From Plantago major (Eukaryota > Streptophyta > Magnoliopsida > Lamiales > Plantaginaceae), in the NCBI GenBank assembly GCA_026545765.1, contig CM048839.1, positions 84,869,914 through 84,933,913 of the forward strand: a stretch of 64,000 nucleotides of DNA, given 5' to 3'. Shown here piece after piece: positions 43,166 through 55,336 of the stretch (position 1 is the first letter of the stretch; every line of letters begins with the position of its first letter). Below the pieces are notes generated by a model. It worked only from the letters and a program-made list of their open reading frames with translations, searched no databases and had not been told where the DNA came from. The position numbers and the translations under genes were made by a program.

Positions 43166-44240
43166 CTATTTGTTGATGGAATATCTGTAATTGGAACCAA
43201 GTGGGTTTTCAGAAATAAAATGAATGAGTCTGGTGAAATAACCAGAAACAAAGCAAGGTTGGTTGCCAAGGGATTCACCCAGACTGAAGGACTAGATTTT
43301 GATGAGTCAAATGCTCTAGTTGCAAGATTGGATGCAATTAGACTATTTCTAGCCTTTGCAGCTCATAATGACTTTAAAGTTTATCAAATGGATGTCAAAA
43401 GTGCATTCCTAAACGGTGAACTTGCTGAGGAAGTCTAGGTTGAATAACCACCAGGCTTTGAAGTTTCCACAGAAAGTACAATGTTCTATAAGCTTTAGAA
43501 AGCTCTGTATGGACTGAAACAGGCTCTAAGAGCATGGTATGATACTTTAACCAAATACTTGCTGGAAAGTGGCTTCAAGAAAGGAGATATTGATAAAACA
43601 CTCTTTACTTTGAACCATGAAGGGAAACTACTTTTAGTTCAAGTATATGTTGATGAAATTATATTTGGATCTAAAGACAAGCAACTTTGTGAAGACTTTA
43701 CTGAGCATATGAAAAGTAAATTTGAGATGAGCATGATGGGAGAATTGAACTATTTCATAGGGTTGCAAGTCAAGCAACTAAATGATGGAATATTCATTAG
43801 TCAAACAAAGTATGCAAAAGATATGATCAACGAGTTTAATCTAAAGCCTTCTGAAAAGAATGCTAAGATACCTATGAGCATTGGAACCAAAATGACCTAT
43901 ACTGAATCTGATAAGAGTGTTGAAGAACACAAGTATAGGAAATTGATTGGGTCTCTACTGTACCTCACTGCAAGTAGACCTAATATTGAATATGCAGTTG
44001 GAGTGTGTGCTAGATTTCAGACAAATCCAATGCAATCAATCTACAACATTGCTATGAAAATATTAAGGTATGTAAAGGGTACTGTAGAAGTTCGATTGTG
44101 GTATCCAAAAGACAGTGGATTGAGTTTAGTTGGCTATTCTGATGCTGACTATGCTGGATCTTTGCTTGATAGAAAAAGCACTTCAGGAACTCGTTAATTT
44201 CTTGTTGCCAGATTAATATCATGGTTCAGCAAGAAACAAA
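43166..44240 (+). pseudogene. copia-1 reverse transcriptase and truncated RNase H
   Basis: RT resumes with [37 protein letters not shown] and ALYGLKQALRAWYD. The active site is YVDE (near 43650), with the second Asp lost. Stops lie at 43436, 43446 and 43496. RNase H begins VGYSDADYAG..DRKSTSG but stops at about 44196; SWFSKKQNSI is followed at once by accessory-ORF sequence, so the C-terminal half of RNase H (SxAEAEY onward) is deleted. Confidence 0.87.
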
Positions 44241-44249
44241 ACTCAATTA

Positions 44250-45099
44250 GATATTGAGCAAGTATCTGAAGACAAGCATGATGCTAAGGCTGCATTACCA
44301 AAAGATGTACCATCCTCCTCACTAAAAGGAAAGAAGCCCATCTCTAAGATGGTTGATGGGCTAGAAAATATTGATGAAAATGCCCAAGAGGATGAAGATC
44401 ACTAGGCTGATGACTCAGATGATGAAGAATACAAGACTTTGGTAGAACACCGAAATGAGCACTTGGTGGTTTCGAACTTAAAAAGGAAGCTGATTGCTCT
44501 TGAAATTTTCAACAAGCTGCCAAATGTCCACTCCAATGAATACTTGGACAGATACCAAGTACTGGATAAATTGATCAAGGAGTTGTCTGCTCAAGATAAG
44601 GAAGTAGTTGCCTCAGTCCCCACTGAAATGATGAAATTCACTGAACTCATCACATAGAGAACAACCAGCATGGTCATTGCTCAGAAAGACATAGGCATGG
44701 TTAGGGACACTGATAACTCTTTAGCTGAAAAAGCTTTCGATGAGGCAAGTTACACTGCTGGAAAAGCAGAAGCCATACTAGGCCCATTGGCAGAGCTTAC
44801 TAATAAGGACAACGGTTTTATCAAACAAAATCAGGAGCTAAAGGCTGATCTTCAGAAACTGGTTGCCGCCTACAACTATCTCGAAGGAAATTTTGAGTCT
44901 CTCTCAGAATACTTTGTGAGACTTACTCAGTCAACAATGACTAAGGGGGAAGAGTATCCAAGATATGGAGATGCATCTGGTGTTGCTGCAAAAGGAAGAG
45001 GAAACAAGAGGACTTCCCAGCCACCACTTAGAATAAATGAACCCTCCTCCAGTAGAGCTGCTTTGCAAATAATAGCTACTTCCCAGAAACCAACTGAAG

Positions 45100-45132
<33 letters not shown>

Positions 45133-46121
45133 GGGCCAGGGCATAGAGACCTCCAAGGGGTACCAAGTCCCCAAGGAGAAGACAAGTAAGAGGGATTGAT
45201 CCTGTTGATGAAGAAGAAGGACAGATCAAATCCCTGGGCAATGAAGAAGGCTGCAAATAATCCAATAAGAGAAATCTCGAAGATGATGATGAAGATGAGG
45301 ATGAAGATGAAGCTCCTCTTCACAAAAAGAGAAGAAGGGTTGATAGCCTTACTGAGCCCTTAGATGCAAAGCTAATAGCAGCTAAAACACCCTCTTGAAA
45401 TACCAAGTCTATCCAGGGTGGTTCTTCAAGCAATCCCCCAAGGGAAAATTCAAGACAAAGGAGGAACAAGCTAAGAGCTGAACAAAGAAAACTTCCACTC
45501 AGTCTAGAGGATGCCAGGATTGAGTATGTGAAGACTGATGAACATATCTCCTACAGGTGTATCCAACAGAAAAATGGCTATTGGATACTGGAACTCAAGC
45601 ACTTACTTGTAAATGAAAAAGGATTTCCAGTACCCATCCATCAACAGCTCATGGCATGGCGAAAAGACAAGCCTACCTTGAACAACACCAATCATATAAA
45701 AAATTGGTTGGATTTTGAAGTGATCAAGAGAATAGAAGCCATGAAAAAAGGACCTCTCTGATGAATGTCCTTATGGAAAGCCAGATGATGTGCACAGAAT
45801 TCCCAACATCACTGGAACAGGCACAAGAGCAAGACTTGCTGTGGAACCCTTTGAGTCATTCTACATGACTGAAGATCAATACAAGGGTGACATAAGATAT
45901 CTGAAGATTAACTATGAATACTTGAAGCTATCATATATGAGAATTGAGCATGCCTGGAAGTGTGGAAAGTATCTGTGGGTCAAACACTTTGCCAAGAAGA
46001 ATCCCACAAAAACCTACAAGGAAGTCTGTGGATTTGCCAGAGATACTAAGATGATAGTCAGGACCTTGCTCTATGACTACTCAGATGATATCAAAAGGTT
46101 TGGGGATAGGGAAATTAGCTA
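44250..46121 (+). pseudogene. copia-1 accessory ORF
   Basis: Several frames separated by stops: a helical part (SNLKRKLIALEIFNKLPN, then QELKADLQKLVAAYNYLEG, 44439-45146), a poly-Thr run from CAA repeats (45103-45131), an acidic then basic patch (DEDEDEAPLHKKRRRV), a conserved block WILELKHLLVNEKGFPVP..MAWRKDKP (45570-45760) and a C-terminal block GTGTRARLAVEPFESFYM..HAWKCGKYLW..YDYSDDIKRFGDR (45790-46120). The last block is shared with copia-0. I recognise no family and see no clear signal peptide or membrane segment. Confidence 0.65.
45103..45131 (+). repeat. CAA microsatellite
   Basis: About ten ACA/CAA triplets encoding a threonine run within the copia-1 accessory ORF. Confidence 0.85.
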
Positions 46122-46522
46122 ACTGATCCATAGATCTGCTATTGAAAACTTGAAGATTTTGAAGACTTGAAGACTAGTAAATTAGGATGTTTACCTGCTG
46201 CTTGGTTACTCCTGTTGTCCTAATTCAACTATGTATTTTGTATCTTGCTGATTGTACTGAAATGTGTTTTATTCATTGTAAAATTTATCTGTGAACTTTC
46301 CATGTAACATATCTGATGAACCTACTCTTAGATATCAATCTATAAAAAGATAACTTGTTAGCAAAGATTACATCTTGTGATTTGGTTGATGTTTACTTTC
46401 TGCACTTAATTAAATGAATTGAAAAGATCATAAGAAATGATTAAGTGTTGGATTGTTCCCTCTTCCAAGTTGTAGTATGTTTTAAAGATAGTCATCGTTG
46501 ACTGATCAAAAAGGGGGAAATT
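46122..46522 (+). other. copia-1 3' untranslated region and polypurine tract
   Basis: About 400 non-coding bases ending in AAAAAGGGGGAAATT (46508-46522), the polypurine tract that primes plus-strand synthesis, directly before the LTR. Confidence 0.82.
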
Positions 46523-48138
46523 TGTTAGGAATATCTATTTAGATTTTGATCAGCAACCTAATGACTTATCTTAGCTCAGAAAGGTGCTTAGTACTCTTGG
46601 TTCACTTGAACATTGTAAAAGAGGAAAATCACTAAGTATGTTAGTCTAGCCAATCTTGTATAGGATGTTAGGTCTCTGAATGTAATTTTTATATCTTTGA
46701 AGAAGACTAAGAAGAAGGCATCCGGCAGAACAGTTCAATGAATTTGAAGATTTGAAGACTGCACAAGATTCCTGAAGATGAAACAAGGGTTTTTCAATAA
46801 ACAAGTTTCGCAAAAGATATCTGAGAACACAAGGTTTTTGAACGAGGAAAAGTGCCCACAAATACCTACACTCAGATACCTTGGACAAAACTTTGTTTCC
46901 AGGAAACAATGTTTTGATAAAGTATCTGGAGATGTGAAGATCTCTGAAAAAGGAAATGTAATGCTTCAGAAAGCGTGCATAGTTCCGTTGGCACTGCAGG
47001 ACAAAAATAGTACAATGCATTTAATGCGCAGACAGATTCATCTGAACAAAAGAGGAAATCTCTGAAAAGAGACAACGTCTTTTGCAGTACTATTTACAGA
47101 TATCAATAGTTTGAATTTCATTGAGCCTAATGGATACTATTCAAACGGCATTATTTTCAACTATAAATATCAACACTTAGAATGCTTGAAACACACACAG
47201 AACCTACACACCAAGAACACTGAACTGAATACCTTAAGCTTCTTTGATAATACAACTAGTGGTGGTATCTTTCTGTCAAGCATTCAAGCATTCTGCCTAC
47301 TTATTCGTTAGCTTACAGTTGCAACCAAGCTCTTGAATTCTGAGTAGCAAGAAAGTTTAAGTGTCCTGATCCTTAACAAGCATTGCTATTTGTGAAGGAG
47401 TTGAGTCAAAATATCAAGTATCTGAGATTCATTCTCTAGAACATTTATCATAGACTTGGGTCAGTAAAGAACATATCACCACACATCGTGAAGTGTGTTA
47501 AGTGACTCTTGTTCAAGAAGGTAGTATTACATAACTGTCGAAGTTATTAATCTACCAATCTGACAAACTCTTCTTTAACCATCACCATACACGGCCTGGA
47601 GTACAAGAAGTACTTAGTTTGGAAAACTAAGGAAAAACTCCAAGGTTACTGAGGATAGGAAGTACTTAGTTTGGGAAACTAAGGAACAACTCAAAGGTTT
47701 CTGAGTATAGGAAGTACTTGGTTGGGAGCCGGGGAATAACTCAGGGGGAACACTTGGTTGGGAACCTAGTGTAAAAGGGAATCAAGAGATAGGATTATTG
47801 TAAGGTGAACTCAATATCTATCATAGTGAATTTCAAGTCCTGAGAAAGGGCGAGTGGATTAGTTGAAGGATTACACCACCTTCAGATACCACTATAAAAA
47901 GATGTGTTATTTACTTTCAGAAATTTACTTATTGTTCTCTTTATCCTGCTAAGTATTTAAACACATTGTATCTTGCTGAGCACGTGCACTTATCACAGAA
48001 CAGTCTTCCGCTCTCTGATTATACGTATCAAATATCTTCACACATATCTGAGAAACTGTTTTATCGACAAAAGTTTTAAAAGTCTATTCACCCCCCTCCC
48101 CCCTCTAGTCTTTTAATTTGCTGTTATCTGAACCAACA
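46523..48138 (+). repeat. copia-1 3' LTR
   Basis: 1616 bp, TGTTAGGAATATC to GAACCAACA, collinear with 22978-24609 except for a gap near 46770 where about 50 bases of the 5' LTR (GGTCTCATCAGATACC region) are absent. Confidence 0.92.
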
Positions 48139-48621
48139 ATGGATATTTCAACTCATGATAAACAATGTATCTCATCGAGGTAGGCTATATTTAGCTAAAC
48201 CATGTAATTCGTTGTGTTCTATTAATTACTTTACTTTATTGCTCACACTTCATAATTTTTATGCTAAGTTCTCAACATAAATTGTTAGCGTCAATTTGCA
48301 TGTTGGCTCTACTACTATAACTTACTATCAAGACTATTCTTGAAAGGGAAACACACATTTTGGTAGGAAAGCATGTGGAGAGCATATTTTTCAAAGATAA
48401 CATTACTTACAACTCAATGTTGATAAACACTCTAGAGCATAATTCATAAATATGTCATTCCATTCAAAACAACGAAAGTTTTCATACAGCAGCAGTAGTA
48501 GTAGTAACAGCTTGAAGCCTAGACCAATGACAAGCTCTACCAATTACTTCCACAACTTAGACGAAACATTGTAACCTATCAAATTCACATATTGTGTTAG
48601 TGTTTTAATTTGTTTTATCCC
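48139..48621. other. Non-transposon DNA right of copia-1
   Basis: AT-rich, no ORF or motif that I can support. An AGC/AGT triplet run occurs near 48488. Downstream flank of the expansin pseudogene. Confidence 0.55.
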
Positions 48622-49999
48622 TTAAAAGTTAACATTTGATATGTAAGTTTGGCCAGGCTTGAAGTTGGCGGGTATGACATTGTTTGCCACAATTTGTTTC
48701 TGGCTCGGAGAAATAAGCCTATTGGATAATGACGGCTTTAATCCTCTGGAGCATTCACCTTAAAAACAGCACCAAATGAAATTTGCATTGGTCACCATAC
48801 ACCACTTGCATCTTCAACTCCACTGTAGCTAAGCCATTTCCATTTTCATACATGACTACTGTGGCAAAATAGTAGGGTGTTGACCCAGGGTCCACGCGGA
48901 AAGACACTGGTACTCCAAATTTGCAGTCCACTCTGAAAATTAAAATAATTATTTGTTTTTTTGATATAATTTTCTTGCACGAACAAAAGACAATTTTAAA
49001 GAGACCAAAACCTCTAATTATACTTCTGATACTATACTTGTTGGAGTCCAACACTCCTAAGTTTTTCTGCTTGGCTAGGAGAAGCCATGGCGCCAAAAGT
49101 AGTACCACTTAAATCAAATGCAAGGCCTCGTGAGTCACACTCGGGACATAAATCTGTTATGACAAAGTTAACTGGTTTTCCGGAGCAAAATTGACCAGTA
49201 CATTTCACCTATATACACCCACGCACACACGCACGCACGCATATATATATAATCCATGTAATGATAGGAAAAGAATATACTTAATTCACTATCAAACTTA
49301 TTTTCTAATCTTTCATCTAAAAAATTGCAGTTACCTGATAACAAACCCCACAACTCTTGCCCGAGCTGAAAACCGATGGAGGAGCAACTGTGACATATGA
49401 ACTGAATGGTTTCACTCCAACGGCTTTTTGGTAGCCACATGCACCCCCTAATTGTTATACATTGGAGAAAATGAAATTTAAACAAAATTCTACTAAGTAG
49501 CATTGTGAATAAAATTATAAAAACTATACATTAATTCAATGTGGTGGAAACATACAAATAGATGCACCGACATGTTGAGTAAAATTGAATATTGATTGTT
49601 TGATAACTTAGTGGTCTGATCCAAAATTTTCAAAATGTCTCAATTTTCATAGAAACGTGCATGAAAGACCTGTACATTCTAAAATATTTGAGACTTATTA
49701 TTCTTTATAAAATAAACTTATTTTTGAAATATTACAAATTGTTTCCACATCACTTCAATAAAAAATATAGAATCAATTTGTATTTCTCAATACAAATACT
49801 TAAAAACCTGAATTTGAAATTCTCATATTAAATTGTTTAGTAGTATATCTTACCATCACTCCCAAAAGTCTGTTGGATTTCCATACCAACTCACTCGGCC
49901 TTTAGCGAGTGCATTGCTGGCATTGAAGGTCTTCGAATTGAGCCCATAACAAACACTTGAAAGAAGAGAAAATAAAGCAAGGTAAATAAAATGAGCCAT
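48622..49999 (-). pseudogene. Beta-expansin pseudogene
   Basis: Expansins loosen plant cell walls without hydrolysis. Exon 1 (49854-49999) has a signal peptide (MAHFIYLALFSLLSSVCYG) and RVSWYGNPT, with a one-base shift before GSDG. Exon 2 (49335-49447) joins as GSDG-GACGYQKAVGVKPF and includes GKSCGVCYQ. Exon 3 (49038-49208) reads VKCTGQFCSGKPVNFVITD and AFDLSGTTFGAMA; family members usually have HFD, so the catalytic-like His is Ala. Exon 4 (48622-48932) gives VDPGSTPYYFATVV and, after another shift, VANNVIPANFKPGQTYISNVNF-like C-terminus. GT/AG borders are intact. Two or more frameshifts and a poorly joined intron 3 indicate a dead copy. Confidence 0.83.
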
Positions 50000-50093
50000 G
50001 GATAAAAGATTTAAGAAAATTATTCAATCAGTAATAATAGCTTGATATAATTAGCTTAGTGAAGATGTTATATGACGAATAAGGAGAGAACAC

Positions 50094-50101
50094 TATTTAT
50101 A
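50094..50101 (-). promoter_or_regulatory. TATA box of the expansin pseudogene
   Basis: TATAAATA on the minus strand about 95 bases before the ATG at 49999. Confidence 0.6.
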
Positions 50102-51134
50102 GTGGTAACATAATGCATCATTTACCTAATTATACGTTAAATTGGTGGAATATTTTTTGTAATGAATTGAATGGTTTACTAAAACTTAGTATTTGTTGAA
50201 AAATGAATTTGTTGAATTGACATTTTCATATTTGGGGAGAAAAATAAAATTGGTTAGGGAAAGAGGATGACTAGTAGGCATAACCTTTAAATTATTAACT
50301 TATTCATGATGCTCAATCTTAGTAGAAAGACCATGGATATATTAGATAAAAAAATTATTGAATTTAGAAATCTTATTAATATTAATTGACCAATAAGTCC
50401 ATTAATGATTGATTTAATCAGTTTTGTAACCAACAATCATGCATCCATATAATATTTAAAGTTGATGGGCTATCTCAAACCACAGCCACTCTCAACTCCA
50501 ACTAATTATGTAGAATTAGCACCATTTAATTTTATTTTCCCAAGCCTTCTGTTTCTTAGTAAGGAAAGTTTGTCCTCTATTCAAATTCGAACAACATGTA
50601 GAAGGAAAGTATGTAATGAATACAATTCCACTAACTCCGTTCCCTGTTAAATGCTGCTTCTATACTCAAATTGTACAATACAAATGGAAATAATATTAAA
50701 ATGCATTAATACAATGTGAATTTTATATCATAATTATTTTGTTTCCAAATCGTGATTGATGCAGAATTCTACCAGTTTTCCATAATTTACAAACAACGAC
50801 CGATTCATGAGATCAATTACATAAAATCAGTTTTTCCTCTTCTACCATTCCAGTCTTCTTCTATCTCCACTGTCAAATTCGCTTCAGGCAGCCATGTGTC
50901 CGTGCCGGATTTTGATCGATACAGACACCGTCTGTCTATGCCGAATTTTGAAATATTCAGTCGATGATGATGATGATGATGACGATGATCCCGTATAGGT
51001 GGCCAGCACATATCTTTGCCCTGAGCGGTGCATTTAGCTAAACGAATTTCAAAATAAGGTAATTGAACCATTCGAGTTTCTCTGTTGATCAATTATTATG
51101 TTTTTATGAGATTGATACTTATAGTGAACCAAAG
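50102..51134. other. Non-transposon DNA left of copia-D
   Basis: AT-rich, with a short GAT repeat at about 50963-50990. A 71-residue frame (50752-50967) resembles nothing I know. Probably the upstream flank of the expansin pseudogene. Confidence 0.5.
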
Positions 51135-52722
51135 TGTTAGGAATATCTATTTAGATTTTGATCAGCAACCTAATGACTTATCTTAGCTCAGAAAGGTAGT
51201 TAGTACTCTTGGTTCACTTGAACACTGTAAAAGAGGAAACTCACTAAGTATGATAGTCTAGCAAATCTTGTATAGGATGTTAGGTCTCTGAATGTAATTT
51301 TTATTCCTCTAAAGAAGACCAAGAAGAAGGCATCCAGCAGGAAAAGTTCAACGGATTTGAAGATTTGAAGACTGCACAAGATTGCTGATTTTCAGATACC
51401 TTTGACCAGATATCTTGAAGACACAAGCGTTTTTAAATAAACAGTATTGCAAAAGATATTTGAGAAATAAAAGATTTCTGAAATGAGGAAAGTGCCCACA
51501 GATATCTACACTCAGATACCTTTGACATAAACTATGTTTCTGAAAAGAAATATATTATAACAAGTTGTTTCAACAAGTGCTATCTGGAGTTGTGATAATC
51601 TCTGGAAAAGGACGTGCAAAGCATCAGAGAACTCCGATAGAATAAGATCTCTGATACAATGCATAGTTCCGTTGGCACTACAGGACAAAGTATAGTACAA
51701 TGCATTGAATGAGTGGACAGAAATGTCTGAACAAAAATGGTAGCTTCTAAAGAAGAAGACAAACGTACTACAGTACTATACTCAGATATCAATAGTTTGA
51801 ATTTGATTTAAGCCTAACGGATACTATTCAAACGGCACTCAAATTCATCTATAAATATCAACACTTAGACTGCTTAAGAACACACCTTAGAACACTGAAC
51901 ACACATTGAATACTCTCACAAAAGCTCTCTCAAGCACAGTACTTACCTTCAAGCTTTCTGTTGCGACCAAAGCTCTTGATTCTAAGTAGCACAAAAGTTC
52001 TAAGTGTCCTGATACTTAACAAGCATTGCCATCTGTGAAAGAGTTGAATTAAGATTTGATATCTGAGATTCATTCTCTTGAACATTTATCATAGACTTGG
52101 GTCAGTTAAGAACAAGATACCATACATTGCAAAGTGTATTAAGTATACTTGATTCTCATAGCTATCTGCATAACTGAACAAGTTATTAAAGAAGCTCACC
52201 TGACAAACTACCTTAACCAACACCTTAATTGGCGTGGAGTACAGGAACTAAGTTTGGGAAACTAAAGAACAACTCCAGGAAAGAGGTTTCTGAGTACAGG
52301 AAGTACTTAGCTGTGAAAGCTGGGGAATAACTCAGGGGGAACACTTGGTTGGGAACCTAGTGTAATTAGGAATCGAGAGAAGATATTTGTAAGGTTACGT
52401 CAATTATCTTAGTGGATTCTATGTCTGAGAAAGGCCGAAGTGGATTAGTTGAAGGATTACGACACCTTCAGATACCACTATAAAAAGACTTGTGTTATTT
52501 ACTTTCTACTTTTTATTACCTTCTTTATTTACCTTGCAAAGTATTTACACCTATCTTGCTGAGCACGTGCACTTATCACAAAAAAGTCTTCCGCTCTCTG
52601 AAATTAAGTATCAGATATCTTCACATATATCTGAGAAACCGTGTTTATCGACAAAAGTTTTAAAAGACTATTCACCCTCCCCCCCCCCCCAGTCTTTTAC
52701 TTTGCCGTTATCTGGACCAACA
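51135..52722 (+). repeat. copia-D 5' LTR
   Basis: 1588 bp with the family termini, a TATAAAAAG near 52483, a shortened 56-bp repeat array and an 11-14 base C run near 52677-52690. Confidence 0.9.
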
Positions 52723-52724
52723 AG

Positions 52725-52736
52725 TGGTATCACAGC
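52725..52736 (+). promoter_or_regulatory. copia-D primer-binding site
   Basis: TGGTATCACAGC, one mismatch (C for G) from the standard initiator-Met site. Confidence 0.85.
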
Positions 52737-52840
52737 GAGAGGTTCCCAAGCATTCTGCACTGATCTAGATCCCAGATAAGTGCCCACTAACTGCTTTTCA
52801 CCTACACTTGATTTGTTTGTTTAGTGTGTTTGCTGCAGGA

Positions 52841-55336
52841 TGTCTTTAAGTGACGCCCCAATTCTCAAGCCATAAAATTATGAGAAATGGAAGAACAACA
52901 TGATGCTCCACCTAGAAGACATCAGTGACGAAATGATCGATGTAATAAAGAATGGCCCAATAGTCATTCAACAACTCAAGCAAGTCATGGATGTTTCTAA
53001 TGGTAGAGACAGAAAACAAAGCGATCGGTCTCACAGACAGATGCGTCAACTAGTGGGAGACCTGCCAGTCAAGTTATTTACGAACCAAAGCCCAGAGAGC
53101 TCTGAACATCGGAAGATGCCAAGAGAAATCGACTGGATGGTCAGGCTCGTAATATCATCATACGTTCTACTCCAGAGCACATACAGTGTAAATTGTGGGG
53201 TGCAAAGACGGCGAAAGTGGCCTGGCAACTGATTGAAGAAATTTGTGCCGGCACTGAGAAAACGAAGGAAAATAAGTTCGAAGTTTTGAAGCTCAAAATC
53301 CAAAACTTTAAACAAGGTCCCACAGAGAATCTTGAAGAACTAGATTTCCGGTTTACAACACTTATGAGTGACATGGCTGCACTTGGTGAAAGTAATAGAT
53401 ATACCCAGTCAGAAAAGATTAAGACTATTGTGAGAAGTCTAAATCATAACTGGCAGCACACAAAGTTTTTCTACTTTAACCAAGGAATGCTAGATATCAC
53501 TCCAGTGCAACTTTTCTCTCACCTAGCAACTGTTGACTATGAGACAACATAAAGAGAACAAACAACTGAAAAGTTGCAGAATGTTGCTCTAGTTGCTCAA
53601 GGAACTTCTGAAAAGAAGGAAGGCAAGGAGGTGAATGAGGATGCTCTTGCTGTCAAGCAAATGAGAAAATATGTCAGTCGGGAAATAGAGAGAAGAAAAG
53701 CCAAAGAGAAGCTGAAAAAGCATCTAGGCTCAAACTATCACCAGTACAAAAATATGCAAAGCTCGCTGAACAAGCCGGCTCAGAAAGCATCAAGTACTGA
53801 GGAAGCAGAAATCGAAAACGATATCTGTTTCTATTGTCAGAAACCTGGTCATTTCAAGAAGGATTGCCCTGACTTCAACAAACTAAAGACAAGTGACAAG
53901 AAAGATAAAAGAAACTTCAAGAGAAGTCAGAGAGCTATGCTCACTGAAGAAAGGAAAAAGATTCAACTCCAACTGGATGCTCTAGACATTGAGTCTGATT
54001 CTGAGGATGAAGACTCAGATGATTCCACACTGCCTTCTCCAGAAATGTGCAGTGTTTCTCATGAAGTGATTGACTTTGGTCAAAAGAAGAAAGAAGTGTG
54101 TGGAGTGGCTGAAGAAATCTTCCCAGATATCTCCAACATTCAACCTTCTCTAATGGCTGATAAGGTAAGACATACTTCTTGTTATAAATATGAAAGTGAT
54201 GAGGAAGGAATCAAAGATCTGGAACATCTCAGAAGAGAGCTTGATCTCTATGAAAGAGAGCTTCTAATGGTCCGAGCTAGAGCTGAAATTTTTGAAGAAG
54301 AAAAGAATTCTCTTGAAAAGGAAAATTCAAAATTACTCAAGATATCTGAGGAAAAGGATGATGAAATTGCATCTCTCAAAGCTCATATATCTGAGACTGA
54401 AAAGTCACATGAAGAAGCATTGGCCAATCTTCAAAAGAAATGTGAAGATCTTCTTTCTGAAAATGAAGAACTCAAAAAGAAAGAACTATCTTTTCAATCT
54501 TATGCCAAAGCTAGTGACACTCTTATTGAAGTACAATCTTATTTAAGAGATTCTTCATAAAAGAGAGGACTTGGGCTCGACACACAAACAGATAGTTCTA
54601 CCACTCTGAATAAGAGTGATGGAAGAAGAGCATTTGTCAGTGCTCATTAAGGTGGTTCCCAAACAACCTACAGTATCGGTCAGAAAGCTAAGGTTGTTGA
54701 CAAAGGAAAGGCAGTTGCGACATAATCTTTGTGGGAGAAACAAGTCCAAAAGAAATCTGTTGGGAATGTTTCTAAAAAGGAACATAACACTGAAAAGTGT
54801 AATCACCCACAGTGTTATGTCTCTCAGAAAGGAAGAATTGCAGGAGCTGGCAAATTCTCCTATATCACATTTTCTGGAAAGAAAATAGACTACCCAGAGA
54901 CTAGCAAAACTACTAAGATGAGAACTCAGATAGCACCAGCTGCATGGAATGGTATTGGGTATAAAGCCATCTGGAAACAACTTGCTCGTGAGTATAAACA
55001 AGAGCAAGAACGATGGTTAAAGGCTAGAATTGCTCACGGCAATTATAAGAAGTGGAAGATGAGTCAAGCCACTAAAAATATGAATGCCAAGGCTAGATGA
55101 AATCTTGCAACGAAAGCTAAGTTTGCTGAGAAGCAAACACAGAAACCTGATAGGTATCTGAAAGCACCAAACGGAGCACCTAGGAACACACGAAGGAAGA
55201 AAATAGTTCTTGATAACAATGATACTAATCATTTAACTAGAATTCCTCCCTATGTTCCTGTTAGACAAAAGAATGTTCCTAAGAAATTCATTCAGAAATG
55301 GATACCTACTGGAAGATTCTTTAGTCCAGATGGTTC
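52841..55336 (+). pseudogene. copia-D gag
   Basis: MSLSDAPILKP then TAA at 52874, followed by a frame change between 53010 and 53190. The capsid (53193-53552) ends at TAA 53550-53552, the codon that is TAG in copia-1. The next 328 residues (53574-54560) are open: CFYCQKPGHFKKDCP and the coiled coil EEEKNSLEKENSKLLKISE. Stops follow at 54558, 54648, 54722 and 55098. KCNHPQCYV and YKAIWKQLAREYKQEQERW are conserved with copia-1. Confidence 0.83.

Larger units (their letters stand above)
22978..48138 (+). mobile_element. copia-1: Ty1/copia element with accessory ORF, split by G2
   Basis: Two LTRs of 1.6 kb in direct orientation, initiator-Met-type primer site, gag, protease, integrase, RT, a truncated RNase H, an accessory ORF and a polypurine tract. 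G2 (29232-43165) sits inside the RT; without it the element is about 11.2 kb. Stops, frameshifts and a YVDE active site make it inactive. I cannot place the copia lineage firmly; the long coiled-coil gag and the extra 3' ORF recall SIRE/Maximus. Confidence 0.9.
51135..55336 (+). mobile_element. copia-D: 5' part of a Ty1/copia element, cut by E4
   Basis: A 5' LTR, primer site and gag of the copia-1 family, ending in mid-linker (FFSPDG) at the E4 border. The rest should lie beyond the right end of E4, outside the window. Confidence 0.88.

Noticed and set aside
44927..45323. Minus-strand ORFs with Cys/Val runs opposite the CAA microsatellite
   Set aside because: Products of the triplet repeat read on the wrong strand.
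50752..50967. 71-residue ORF near the expansin pseudogene
   Set aside because: No recognisable motif, no promoter or partner exon; length expected by chance in this stretch.
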